Positions 23,318-30,689 of a DNA stretch of 64,000 nt are shown here, piece after piece. The position numbers were made by a program, and so were the translations under genes. The DNA is from Streptomyces ortus. Its GTDB lineage: Bacteria; Actinomycetota; Actinomycetes; Streptomycetales; Streptomycetaceae. The stretch spans positions 8,028,118 through 8,092,117 of the forward strand of contig NZ_JAIFZO010000002.1 of the NCBI RefSeq assembly GCF_026341275.1. Direction: 5' to 3'. The notes below the pieces were generated by a model, which did no database searches, was not told the DNA's origin, and saw only the letters and a program-made list of their open reading frames with translations. Each line of letters opens with the position of its first letter. Position 1 is the stretch's first letter.

Positions 23318-24775
23318 ATGGGAGCCCCACCGACGTCCCGCCATACCAATGGTGTGATCGCCACGCTGGCCTTCGCCGGCACCACTGCGGCGATCATGCA
23401 GACCCTGGTCACGCCGCTGATCGCGGACCTGCCCCGGATCCTGCACAGCTCGGCCTCGAACACGGCGTGGGTGATCACGGTCACCCTGCTGGTGGCGGCG
23501 GTCTGCGTGCCCGTCACCGGACGGCTGGGCGACCTGCTGGGCAAGCGGCGGATGCTCCTCGCCTGCTCGGTGCCCCTCATCGTCGGCTCGGTGGTGTGCG
23601 CGCTCTCCTCGTCCGTCGTTCCGATGATCGTCGGCCGCGGTCTGCAGGGCATGGGCATGGGCATGGTGCCGCTCGGCATCGCACTCCTGCGTGACGTGGT
23701 CCCGGCCGAGAAGCTCAGCTCCTCGATCGCGCTCGTCAGCGCGTCCATGGGCATCGGAGGCGGTCTCGGCCTGCCGATCGCCGCCGCCGTCGCCCAGTAC
23801 GCGAGCTGGCGCGTGCTCTTCTGGGGCTCCGCCGTGCTGGCCGTGGCGATCGCCTTCCTGATCTGGTTCCTGATCCCCGACGTCCCGGCCGGGGCCAAGG
23901 GGCAGCGCTTCGACGCACCCGGCGCGATAGGCCTCGGCGTCGGCCTGGTCTGTCTGCTGCTCGCGGTATCCAAGGGCGCCGAGTGGGGCTGGGGTTCGGC
24001 GACGACGCTCGGCCTGTTCGCCGCCGCCGTCGTGGTGCTGCTCGCCTGGGGCGTGTGGGAGACCCGCACCCGGGACCCCCTGGTCGACCTGCGTACCACC
24101 GCCCGCCCCCGGGTCCTGCTCACCAACCTCGCCTCGCTCTTCGTCGGCTTCGGCATGTACGCGGGCATGCTGATCGTTCCCCAACTGCTGCAGTTCCCCG
24201 AGGCGACCGGTTACGGCCTGGGCCAGTCGATGCTCGCGGCGGGTCTGTGGATGGCGCCCGGCGGCATCATGATGATGGTCGTCTCACCGCTCGGCGGAAA
24301 GCTGACCGACGCGCGCGGCCCGAAGTTCACGCTGGTCTGCGGCATCCTCGTCATCGCCGCCGGTTACGGGGTGTCCCTCGCGCTGCTGGGCTCCGCGTGG
24401 GGCCTGATGCTCGTCCTCATGATCACCAGCAGCGGTGTGGGTCTCGCCTACGGGGCGATGCCCGCCCTGATCATGAGCTCGGTCCCCCTCTCCGAGACCG
24501 CCGCCGCGAACGGGTTCAACACCCTCATGCGCTCGCTCGGCACCTCCGTGGGCGCCGCCGTCATCGGCGTGGTCCTCTCCCAGCTGACCGTCACCATGGG
24601 CGGTTACACCCTCACCTCGGAGGAGGGCTTCCGTACTGCCCTGATCGTCGGCGGCGGCGTCGCCCTGGTGGCCGCCGTCATCGCGGCCCTCATCCCGGCG
24701 GCCCGTCCGGTCACGGCCGCCCCGACCCCGGCCGACCGCCTCGACGACCCGGAACAGGCGACGGTGCAGGCCTGA
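23318..24775 (+). CDS. MFS efflux transporter (DHA-type)
   Basis: A 485-residue major facilitator with about 14 membrane helices. The loop 2-3 motif appears as GRLGDLLGKRRML, motif C-like region as GIGGGLGLPIAAAVAQYASWRVLFW, and the C-terminal half includes PGGIMMMVVSPLGGKLTDARGPK. This is the DHA2 drug:H+ antiporter layout. ATG 23318 has AAGGAG seven bases upstream. Divergent from and presumably repressed by the MarR protein. The substrate is unknown. Confidence 0.88.
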   Translation: MGAPPTSRHTNGVIATLAFAGTTAAIMQTLVTPLIADLPRILHSSASNTAWVITVTLLVAAVCVPVTGRLGDLLGKRRMLLACSVPLIVGSVVCALSSSVVPMIVGRGLQGMGMGMVPLGIALLRDVVPAEKLSSSIALVSASMGIGGGLGLPIAAAVAQYASWRVLFWGSAVLAVAIAFLIWFLIPDVPAGAKGQRFDAPGAIGLGVGLVCLLLAVSKGAEWGWGSATTLGLFAAAVVVLLAWGVWETRTRDPLVDLRTTARPRVLLTNLASLFVGFGMYAGMLIVPQLLQFPEATGYGLGQSMLAAGLWMAPGGIMMMVVSPLGGKLTDARGPKFTLVCGILVIAAGYGVSLALLGSAWGLMLVLMITSSGVGLAYGAMPALIMSSVPLSETAAANGFNTLMRSLGTSVGAAVIGVVLSQLTVTMGGYTLTSEEGFRTALIVGGGVALVAAVIAALIPAARPVTAAPTPADRLDDPEQATVQA

Positions 24776-24791
24776 CACTCCTCCGGTCCTC

Positions 24792-24829
24792 AGCGGTCCT
24801 GGAACTCCCGCGGGAGTCCCAGGACCGCT
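24792..24829 (+). terminator. hairpin terminator after the MFS gene
   Basis: Two 19-base arms (24792-24810 and 24811-24829) are complementary with a single mismatch, starting 17 bases after the stop codon. The arms begin AGCGGTCCTGG and end CCAGGACCGCT. Confidence 0.8.
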
Positions 24830-25252
24830 TCGTGCCCGGCACACCCGGGCGTCTTCGATCCACCACCGGCCACCCCGCCGTTGCTCCCGCGCCGCGCGGA
24901 CCAGGACCCGCGGAACGACGACCGGCTTATCTGGGCCAATGGGATGATTAAGGGCAAGGTGCGCGATGGCATGCAGGGGGAATATGCCTGCACAAGTCTC
25001 GATTTGATTGCGCCCCAGGTCTCGGAGTGACAAGCAGGGGGCGCATACCTAGCATTGGCCTCCCGCTCACCCCCCGAGGCCATGGCATGACGGAACGTCA
25101 TGTGCTGGGCCGCCGTCCGCCCCCAGGGTCGGTTCCGGAGAGTGGCAGAGACAGGTGTCGGTGAAGTCGGCCCGTCTGCCCGCCCGGACGGTTCTGCGGA
25201 AACGTTCCTGCAGTGTGGGCCCGCACGGGTCCCGCGGTCCGAAAGGCGTTCG
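24830..25252. other. upstream region of the MHYT gene
   Basis: No gene is seen. The region has a perfect palindrome CATGACGGAACGTCATG at 25086-25102 (7-bp arms, GAA centre) and an inverted pair TGCGCCCC/GGGGGCGCA around 25011-25046. The MHYT promoter must lie here. Part of 24930-25020 is AT-richer than the coding surroundings. Confidence 0.5.
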
Positions 25253-26080
25253 GTGAACAGCACAGTCAGCCAGTTCAACTACGGAATGGTCACTCCGGTC
25301 GTCGCGTTCCTGATGGCCTGCGCCGGTTCGGCGCTCGGCCTGCGCTGCACGACACGGTCGGTCCGCATGGGAGCACAGGGCCGCAGGGGGCCGTGGCTCG
25401 TCCTGGGCGCGATCTGTATCGGGTCAGGCATCTGGACGATGCACTTCATCGCCATGATCGGGTTCACCATCGAGGGTGCGTCGATCCGGTACGACCCGGC
25501 TCTCACGTTCCTCAGCCTGGGGGTCGCGGTGGCCGTGGTCCTGCTCGGCGTGCTCATCGTGGGGTACCGCGGCGCCTCGCCCCTCACCCTGGGAGCGGCC
25601 GGCGTGGTCACCGGCGTGGGCGTCGCGGCGATGCACTACATCGGAATGAACGGCATGAAGTTCGCCGGGCACATGACCTTCGACCCCGTGACGGTCGGCC
25701 TGTCGGTGCTGATAGCCGTCACGGCGGCCACCGCCGCGCTCTGGGCGGCCGTCTCCCTGCACACCCTGGCGTCCGCGACGGCCGCGAGCGTCATCATGGG
25801 CGTCGCCGTCACCGGTATGCACTACACAGGCATGGCGGCCATGAGCGTGCACGTCGACGCGGCCTCCAGGGTCCGGGGCCAGTCCTCGATGGATCTGCTC
25901 TTCTCCCTGATCCCCATGGTCGGCGGACCGATCGTCGTCCTGGTCCTCGCGGCCGTGATCGTCATGTTCGACCCGGACATGCTCGTCGGCAACGAACCCG
26001 TACACAACACCCTGGGCCATGACCCGGAGTCCGCGGCCGTCGCGGACACGCGGCCCACCGCGTCCTGGCCCTCACTCTGA
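25253..26080 (+). CDS. MHYT-domain integral membrane protein
   Basis: A 275-residue protein with about seven membrane helices and three MHYT-type motifs: MHFIAM, MHYIGM and MHYTGM. The MHYT domain is thought to bind copper and sense oxygen, CO or NO at the membrane. In most species it is fused to GGDEF/EAL or kinase output domains; here the protein ends after the last helix with a short polar tail, so any output must be through a partner. GTG 25253 follows AAAGG. Its 3-prime end overlaps the convergent actin-like gene by nine bases. Confidence 0.85.
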   Translation: MNSTVSQFNYGMVTPVVAFLMACAGSALGLRCTTRSVRMGAQGRRGPWLVLGAICIGSGIWTMHFIAMIGFTIEGASIRYDPALTFLSLGVAVAVVLLGVLIVGYRGASPLTLGAAGVVTGVGVAAMHYIGMNGMKFAGHMTFDPVTVGLSVLIAVTAATAALWAAVSLHTLASATAASVIMGVAVTGMHYTGMAAMSVHVDAASRVRGQSSMDLLFSLIPMVGGPIVVLVLAAVIVMFDPDMLVGNEPVHNTLGHDPESAAVADTRPTASWPSL

Positions 26081-26947
26081 CCCGAGGCCTGCCCCGAGCC
26101 CTGCCCCGAGCCCTGACCCGAGGTCAGACCCGAGGCCGCTGTTCGCGACCGGCAGTGACGGGTGGGCGTGCGCGGCCCGCAGCAGGTGCGCGGCGCCACG
26201 GACGGCCGCGGTGTGCGGCGCCGGTACGGGCCGCGCGGGAGCGTGCAGCCGGCCGGACAGGTGATAGGTGATGTCGGGTCGCAGGGCGCCTCCGCCGGCG
26301 AGGAGCGCACCCCGCCGGAGGGCGTCGAGCGTGGCGGGGGTGCGGTCCTGCTCCAGCATGCCGGCCACCATGGCGACGATCGCGTCCGCGATCAGCGCGG
26401 GCGGGGTGTCCTTGCCCAGGTCGCCGGTGCCCAGAGCGGTGTGGCGGGCGTCGGTCACCGCGCCGTCGGCGAGAAGTGTGACCTCGGTGAGATGGGCTCC
26501 GATGTCCACGACGAGCAACGGCCGGCTCAGGTCGGCGTCCACGGCCGTGGCCACGGCGCGCGCGGTGGGGACCGTAAGCACCGCACGCGGGCGCAGGACC
26601 TCGACGGCGGTGCGCGCCTGTGCCCGGTAGGCGACCCCGCCCAGCACGGGAGTCGTGAGGATGAGCAGTGGGCGGCCGAACCGGGGCAGCCGGTGGCCGA
26701 GCAGCCGGTCCAGCATCCTGGAGGTGCCGGGGGTGTCGACGATGGTGCCGCGCTGAATGGGGTACGTGGCGCCGCCGCCCGGGAACGTCACCGAGGGTAC
26801 GTCGAGGATCATCCGCCGCCCGGAGGTCCAGGCCCGGGTGCGGGCGCTGCCCAGGTCGAGGGCGATGCCCGAGCAGTGCCGGCACCAGGGCCAGGGGCGA
26901 TGCCGACCCATGCGGGGGTGGGAGCGGGAGCGTCGTGGGGTGGTCAT
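26072..26947 (-). CDS. MreB/Mbl-like actin-fold ATPase, divergent
   Basis: A 291-residue short member of the MreB/Hsp70 ATPase superfamily. Phosphate-1 motif is GIALDLGSARTRAW (Asp31), phosphate-2 is VVDIGAHLTEVTLL and the adenosine motif is LLAGGGAL. It is shorter than the usual 330-345 residues. An Arg/Cys-rich N-terminus contains Cys22-x2-Cys25. The tail is a Gly/Leu/Ser repeat (GLGSDLGSGLGAGLG) encoded by short tandem repeats near 26090-26135. It resembles the truncated MreB-like protein that S. coelicolor encodes next to a DksA-like gene. The start overlaps the DksA-like stop (ATGA). Confidence 0.8.
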   Translation of the reverse strand: MTTPRRSRSHPRMGRHRPWPWCRHCSGIALDLGSARTRAWTSGRRMILDVPSVTFPGGGATYPIQRGTIVDTPGTSRMLDRLLGHRLPRFGRPLLILTTPVLGGVAYRAQARTAVEVLRPRAVLTVPTARAVATAVDADLSRPLLVVDIGAHLTEVTLLADGAVTDARHTALGTGDLGKDTPPALIADAIVAMVAGMLEQDRTPATLDALRRGALLAGGGALRPDITYHLSGRLHAPARPVPAPHTAAVRGAAHLLRAAHAHPSLPVANSGLGSDLGSGLGAGLGAGLGSE

Positions 26948-27333
26948 CGGCCGGCCTCCCTGGCCTGCTGGCACCGGGTGCAGTAGCGGCCCTGCGGCAC
27001 GACCGCCAGCCGTGCGCGGCCGATGGGCTCCCGGCACAGGTGGCAGTTTCCGTAGTCGCCGTGGTCCATGCGCGCGAGCGCGGCCTCGATGTCGGCGAGG
27101 ACCATACGGGCGGAGGCGGCGAGCTTGCCCCGGACCTCGGCCTGAGGGCCGGCCAGGCGTTCGCGCGGTGCGTCGGCGCGGCCCGCGGCGGGTGCCGGGA
27201 GCTGCTGCGCCTGTCGTAGCTGCTGCAGTTGTTCCTGGCGGAACACGCGCTGGTCCTGCAGGTTCTCGCGCAGTGCGGCGAGGTCGTCGGCCGACAGGGC
27301 CGTGTCGCGGTCGTCGATGATCGGGTCGTTCAC
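26944..27333 (-). CDS. TraR/DksA-family zinc-finger protein
   Basis: A 129-residue DksA-like protein. An N-terminal coiled-coil hairpin (residues 15-90, Gln/Leu-rich) is followed by a four-cysteine zinc finger, Cys97-x2-Cys100 and Cys118-x2-Cys121. Family members enter the RNA polymerase secondary channel and adjust transcription, in some species together with ppGpp. The acidic tip motif of E. coli DksA is not obvious. GTG start; co-translated with the MreB-like gene. Confidence 0.85.
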   Translation of the reverse strand: MNDPIIDDRDTALSADDLAALRENLQDQRVFRQEQLQQLRQAQQLPAPAAGRADAPRERLAGPQAEVRGKLAASARMVLADIEAALARMDHGDYGNCHLCREPIGRARLAVVPQGRYCTRCQQAREAGR

Positions 27334-27407
27334 CAGGTCACCCCCAGGGCAGGGCAGAGCAGGGCGGGTAGCGGAGGGTGGACGTGCCGTCGGGCTGTGA
27401 TGCGGTG

Positions 27408-27512
27408 GTGCCGTTGTGTCGTTGTGCCGTTGTGCCGTGCGCGCCGTTGCGCCGTCGTGCTGGCGTGGCGGCGTGGCGGCGTGGCGGCGTGGCGGCGTGG
27501 CGGCGTGGCGGC
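27408..27512. repeat. 8-bp tandem array, 13 units
   Basis: Units of eight bases run without a break: GTGCCGTT-type copies from 27408 to 27464, with one nine-base unit at 27440, then six identical GTGGCGGC copies from 27465 to 27512. The array stops one base short of the minus-strand stop codon of the second DksA-like gene at 27514. Confidence 0.9.
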
Positions 27513-27513
27513 G

Positions 27514-27840
27514 TCAGACGGTTTCGCGTCGGCAGGGGACGCAGAACCGTGTGTACGGCAGGATCTCCAGCCGCTCGACCGGTACGGGCTTCGCGCAGTC
27601 GAGGCAGTTGCCGTAGTTGCCGTCGCGGACGCGGGCGAAGGCGGCCTCGACCTCGGCGAGGACCCGCCGGATGGTGTCCTTCTGCACGGCGATCACATGC
27701 TCCTCGGCGTCCGCCCCCACCTCGTCGAGGGCCCGCAGTTGCGTGAGACGGGAGTTGCGTTCGTGTTCGAGGCGCTGGAGGGCCTCATGGGTGGGCAGTC
27801 GCTCAAGCCGCGTTTCGGGCCGGGGCGTGTCGAGTGACAT
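27514..27840 (-). CDS. second TraR/DksA-family zinc-finger protein
   Basis: A 108-residue DksA-like protein with a coiled coil (residues 15-75) and a C4 zinc finger, Cys79-x2-Cys82 and Cys100-x2-Cys103. The coil tip reads LDEVGADAEEH, an acidic turn more like the functional tip of DksA than in its neighbour. ATG 27840 is preceded by an AGGAAGGA ribosome site. It is on the same strand as the first DksA-like gene but separated from it by the 8-bp repeat array, and may be a paralogous duplication. Confidence 0.85.
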   Translation of the reverse strand: MSLDTPRPETRLERLPTHEALQRLEHERNSRLTQLRALDEVGADAEEHVIAVQKDTIRRVLAEVEAAFARVRDGNYGNCLDCAKPVPVERLEILPYTRFCVPCRRETV

Positions 27841-27929
27841 GGCGGGTCCTTCCTGCCGAGGGCCGGGATGGAGGAGGATTGCTCCACACCCCACCCTGGC
27901 CGGTACACCGAACGAATCCCATCGGGCGC

Positions 27930-27962
27930 GGTACCCATCTCCGGCCGGTCCCGGTACCCATC
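27930..27962. promoter_or_regulatory. direct GGTACCCATC repeats in divergent promoter
   Basis: GGTACCCATC occurs at 27930-27939 and 27953-27962, 23 bases apart, with related ATCCCATCGG at about 27917. They lie between the divergent DksA-like gene and the histidine kinase gene, and could bind the response regulator encoded downstream. A CACACCG simple repeat follows at 28080-28108. Confidence 0.45.
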
Positions 27963-28124
27963 GGACCGTGGGCAGCACGGTTCCGGGAAATGGGCATTGA
28001 TGCCCATCGACGGCCGAACCGGGAGCAGGCAGGCTTGGGGGGAAAGATCGTCACACCACACATCTCACACGGCACATCCCACACCGCACACCGCACACCG
28101 CACACCGAGAAAGGCGCCCTCCCG

Positions 28125-29078
28125 TTGTCCCTGTTCTGGCGGATCTTCGCGCTCAACGCGGTGGTGCTCGGAATCGCCACCGCGCTCCTGCTGCTGGCTC
28201 CGGTGACCGTCTCCGTGCCGGTGGTGCTGACCGAGGCGGTCATCCTGGTCATCGGCCTCGCCGTCATGCTCGTAGCCAACGCGGCCCTGCTGCGGATCGG
28301 CCTGGCTCCGCTGGACCGGCTCACCCGACTGATGGCCACCGTCGACCTGCTGCGCCCCGGGCAGCGGCTGCCGGAACAGGGCCACGGCGAGACCGCCGAA
28401 CTGATCCGCACCTTCAACGCGATGGTCGAGCGCCTCGAACACGAACGGGCCACCAGCAGCGCCCGCGTCCTGGTCGGCCAGGAGGCGGAACGACGCCGTA
28501 TCGCCCAGGAACTGCACGACGAGGTGGGCCAGAGCATGACCGCGATCCTGCTGGTCCTCAAACGCGCGGCGGACGACGCCGAGGAGCCCCTGCGCGGTGA
28601 ACTGCGGCAGGTGCAGGAGATCACCCGGGGGAGTCTCGACGAGGTGCGCCGGCTGGTACGGCGGCTGCGGCCGGGCGTGCTGGAGGATCTGGGGCTCATC
28701 AGCGCCCTGACCTCGCTGACCACCGAGTTCGCCACCCACGCCGGTCTGCGCGTGGTCCGGCGTTTCGACCCCGACCTCCCCCTGCTGGACCAGCAGACGG
28801 AACTGGTCCTGTACCGCGTCGCCCAGGAGGCGCTGACCAACACGGCCCGCCACGCCGAGGCGGACCGGGTCGAGGTGAGTCTGCACCGGGTCGGCGGACA
28901 GGTGGTGCTGGACGTCAGCGACGACGGCCGCGGCTCCGGCGTCGCCCGCGAAGGGGCGGGCATCCGCGGCATGCGCGAGCGGGCCCTGCTGATCGGGGCC
29001 ACGCTGGACGTCACCTCCGAACCGGACGCCGGTACCCAGGTCCGGCTGACCGTCCCCGTCCTCAGGAAGCAGCCATGA
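28125..29078 (+). CDS. two-component sensor histidine kinase (HisKA_3)
   Basis: A 317-residue membrane kinase. Two membrane helices (about 6-28 and 33-55) with almost no external loop suggest sensing within the membrane. A HAMP-like linker (LAPLDRLTRLMATVDLLRPGQRL) leads to the dimerisation/phosphoacceptor helix RRRIAQELHDEVGQ with His131, then the ATPase domain with YRVAQEALTNTARHA, DDGRGSG and GIRGMRERA. The frame continues upstream, but TTG 28125 gives MSLFWRIF, the usual family N-terminus, with GAGAAAGG ten bases before. It phosphorylates the NarL-type regulator next to it. Confidence 0.88.
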   Translation: MSLFWRIFALNAVVLGIATALLLLAPVTVSVPVVLTEAVILVIGLAVMLVANAALLRIGLAPLDRLTRLMATVDLLRPGQRLPEQGHGETAELIRTFNAMVERLEHERATSSARVLVGQEAERRRIAQELHDEVGQSMTAILLVLKRAADDAEEPLRGELRQVQEITRGSLDEVRRLVRRLRPGVLEDLGLISALTSLTTEFATHAGLRVVRRFDPDLPLLDQQTELVLYRVAQEALTNTARHAEADRVEVSLHRVGGQVVLDVSDDGRGSGVAREGAGIRGMRERALLIGATLDVTSEPDAGTQVRLTVPVLRKQP

Positions 29079-29740
29079 CCACCCCCGACAGCCCCGTGAT
29101 CCGTATCCTCCTCGCCGACGACCACGCGCTGGTACGCCGTGGAGTGCGGCTCATCCTCGACGGGGAACCGGACCTCCAGGTCGTCGCCGAGGCCGGGGAC
29201 GGCGCGCAGGCCGTGGAGCTGGCCCGCGCCGAGAAGGTCGACCTGGCCGTGCTCGACATCGCCATGCCCCGGATGACGGGCCTGCAGGCCGCCCGCGAGC
29301 TCGCCGCGCTGAAGCCCGGTGTGCGGGTGCTGATGCTGACGATGCACGACAACGAGCAGTACTTCTTCCAGGCACTGAAGGCGGGCGCCAGCGGATACGT
29401 GCTGAAGTCCGTGGCCGACCGCGACCTGGTGGCCGCCTGCCGGGCCGCCATGCGCGACGAGCCCTTCCTGTACCCGGGCGCGGTCACCGCGCTGATCCGC
29501 AACTACCTCGACCGGGTCCATCACGGCGAGGAGCCGCCCGGCCAGGTGCTGAGCGCACGCGAGGAGGAGGTCCTCAAACTCGTCGCCGAGGGCCACTCAT
29601 CGAAGGAGATCGCCGAGATGCTGTTCATCAGCATCAAGACCGTCCACCGGCACCGGGCGAACGTGCTGCACAAGCTCGGCCTGCGCGACCGCCTGGAACT
29701 CACCCGCTACGCCATCCGCGTCGGCCTCATCGAAGCCTGA
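29075..29740 (+). CDS. NarL/FixJ-family response regulator
   Basis: A 221-residue response regulator: receiver domain with acidic pocket ILLADDH and phosphoacceptor Asp61 in LAVLDIAMP, conserved Lys in YVLKSVAD, and a LuxR helix-turn-helix LSAREEEVLKLVAEGHSSKEIAEMLFISIKTVHRHRANVLHKL. It starts on an ATGA overlap with the kinase gene. Its last 34 bases overlap the convergent MarR gene, which may produce antisense interference between the two operons. Confidence 0.93.
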   Translation: MTTPDSPVIRILLADDHALVRRGVRLILDGEPDLQVVAEAGDGAQAVELARAEKVDLAVLDIAMPRMTGLQAARELAALKPGVRVLMLTMHDNEQYFFQALKAGASGYVLKSVADRDLVAACRAAMRDEPFLYPGAVTALIRNYLDRVHHGEEPPGQVLSAREEEVLKLVAEGHSSKEIAEMLFISIKTVHRHRANVLHKLGLRDRLELTRYAIRVGLIEA

Positions 29741-30258
29741 ACCGGTGGACACCCGGCGGTCATGAGTCGGGCGTGCAGGCCGGCCAGGCCTTCGGCCAGG
29801 GCGTGCCGTTCGGTGTCGGACATGGCGTCCATGGCCTGCCGGAGCACGGCCTCGCGCTGGTCACGCACGTGCCGCAGGTGCAGTCTTCCCGCCGCGGTCA
29901 GCCGGAGGGTGACTTCCCGTCCGCTGGCGGGACACGGCAGCCGCTCCAGGAAACCGATGGCCTGCAGTCGGTCGCAGAGCCGGCTGACCGAAGGAGGCGC
30001 GGCGGCGAGCTGTTCGCACACGACCCGCATCCGTACCCCCTCCTCGCTCTCGACGAGGTACATCAGACGCAGTTGGGAAGGGGAGGCCGGAGCCGCGGCG
30101 GCATGTCTGGTCCTCTCCCACATCAGGTCGAGGAGCTCGGTGACGCCCCCGGCGGACCGGGCGGCCTCGCGCGAGAAGCTGCGCGAGGCGAAGTCTGGTG
30201 CCGGCATGGGCTCCCCGTCGGTGTGCGGCTTCCGCGGCCGGCCGGCGGGGAAGGACAT
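29707..30258 (-). CDS. MarR-family regulator, last gene of the B12/SpoIIE operon
   Basis: A 183-residue MarR-type winged-helix protein: core SQLRLMYLVESEEGVRMRVVCEQLAAAPPSVSRLCDRLQAIGFLERLPCPASGREVTLRLTAAGRL. ATG 30258 shares bases with the STAS stop (TGATG), so translation is coupled; an internal ATG at 30207 is less likely. Being the fourth gene after SpoIIE, B12 and STAS proteins, it may be the DNA-binding output or an autoregulator of that module. Confidence 0.85.
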   Translation of the reverse strand: MSFPAGRPRKPHTDGEPMPAPDFASRSFSREAARSAGGVTELLDLMWERTRHAAAAPASPSQLRLMYLVESEEGVRMRVVCEQLAAAPPSVSRLCDRLQAIGFLERLPCPASGREVTLRLTAAGRLHLRHVRDQREAVLRQAMDAMSDTERHALAEGLAGLHARLMTAGCPPVQASMRPTRMA

Positions 30259-30689
30259 CAGGTGGTGCTGTCCGGTCCGGTGGGGCGGGCCGTCACCGCT
30301 TCCCCGCTCGTGCGGGGATCCTCTCCCTGACCGAGGGAGGGGTTCGCGGTGTCGGTGGGAGACTTCGTGAGGTAGTCCAGGCTACCGGTGATGGTCAACA
30401 GCCGCTCCAGCGCTGCCGGCCGGTCGTCCAGATGGAGCCGGACACCGGCCTGGTCGACGCGGCGGCGGATCATCAGCAGGATGGACAGACCCATGGAGTC
30501 GACGGCGCGGAGCCCGGCACAGTGCAGATGCAGGTCGCTCGGGCGCGGCCGTGCGGCGAGGGTGGCGGTGACGGCGGTCAGGAGGCTGTCGGCGGTGTCG
30601 TAGTCGAGGTCCCCGTCGAGTTCGACCCGGACCGTGTCCTCGGTGTCGACCGTCGTGAGACGCAGCGGGGCGGGGGGCAGCATGGTCAT
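30258..30689 (-). CDS. STAS-domain anti-sigma factor antagonist
   Basis: A 143-residue STAS protein of the SpoIIAA/RsbV type. The phosphorylation loop reads LRAVDSMGLSILLMI, with the acceptor serine directly after the aspartate. The strand VRVELDGDLDYDTADSLL precedes it. The last 35 residues are polar low complexity. In partner switching, the unphosphorylated form binds an RsbW-like kinase and frees a sigma factor; the SpoIIE phosphatase encoded two genes upstream would supply that dephosphorylation. No RsbW-like kinase is seen in the window. Confidence 0.85.
   Translation of the reverse strand: MTMLPPAPLRLTTVDTEDTVRVELDGDLDYDTADSLLTAVTATLAARPRPSDLHLHCAGLRAVDSMGLSILLMIRRRVDQAGVRLHLDDRPAALERLLTITGSLDYLTKSPTDTANPSLGQGEDPRTSGEAVTARPTGPDSTT

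Noticed and set aside
23154..23330. Extended N-terminus for the MarR protein
   Set aside because: The extra residues are Cys/His-rich, unlike the family, and cover the palindromic operator; ATG 23153 has a good ribosome site.
24790..25278. Minus-strand frame in the gap before the MHYT gene
   Set aside because: Begins inside the MHYT gene, lacks a ribosome site and has no recognisable features; its codon use is not streptomycete-like.
27408..27512. Octanucleotide array considered as a CRISPR
   Set aside because: There are no spacers and the unit is too short.
28080..28108. CACACCG repeats considered as a CRISPR or regulatory array
   Set aside because: Units are 7-8 bases with no unique spacers; it is a simple microsatellite upstream of a kinase gene.
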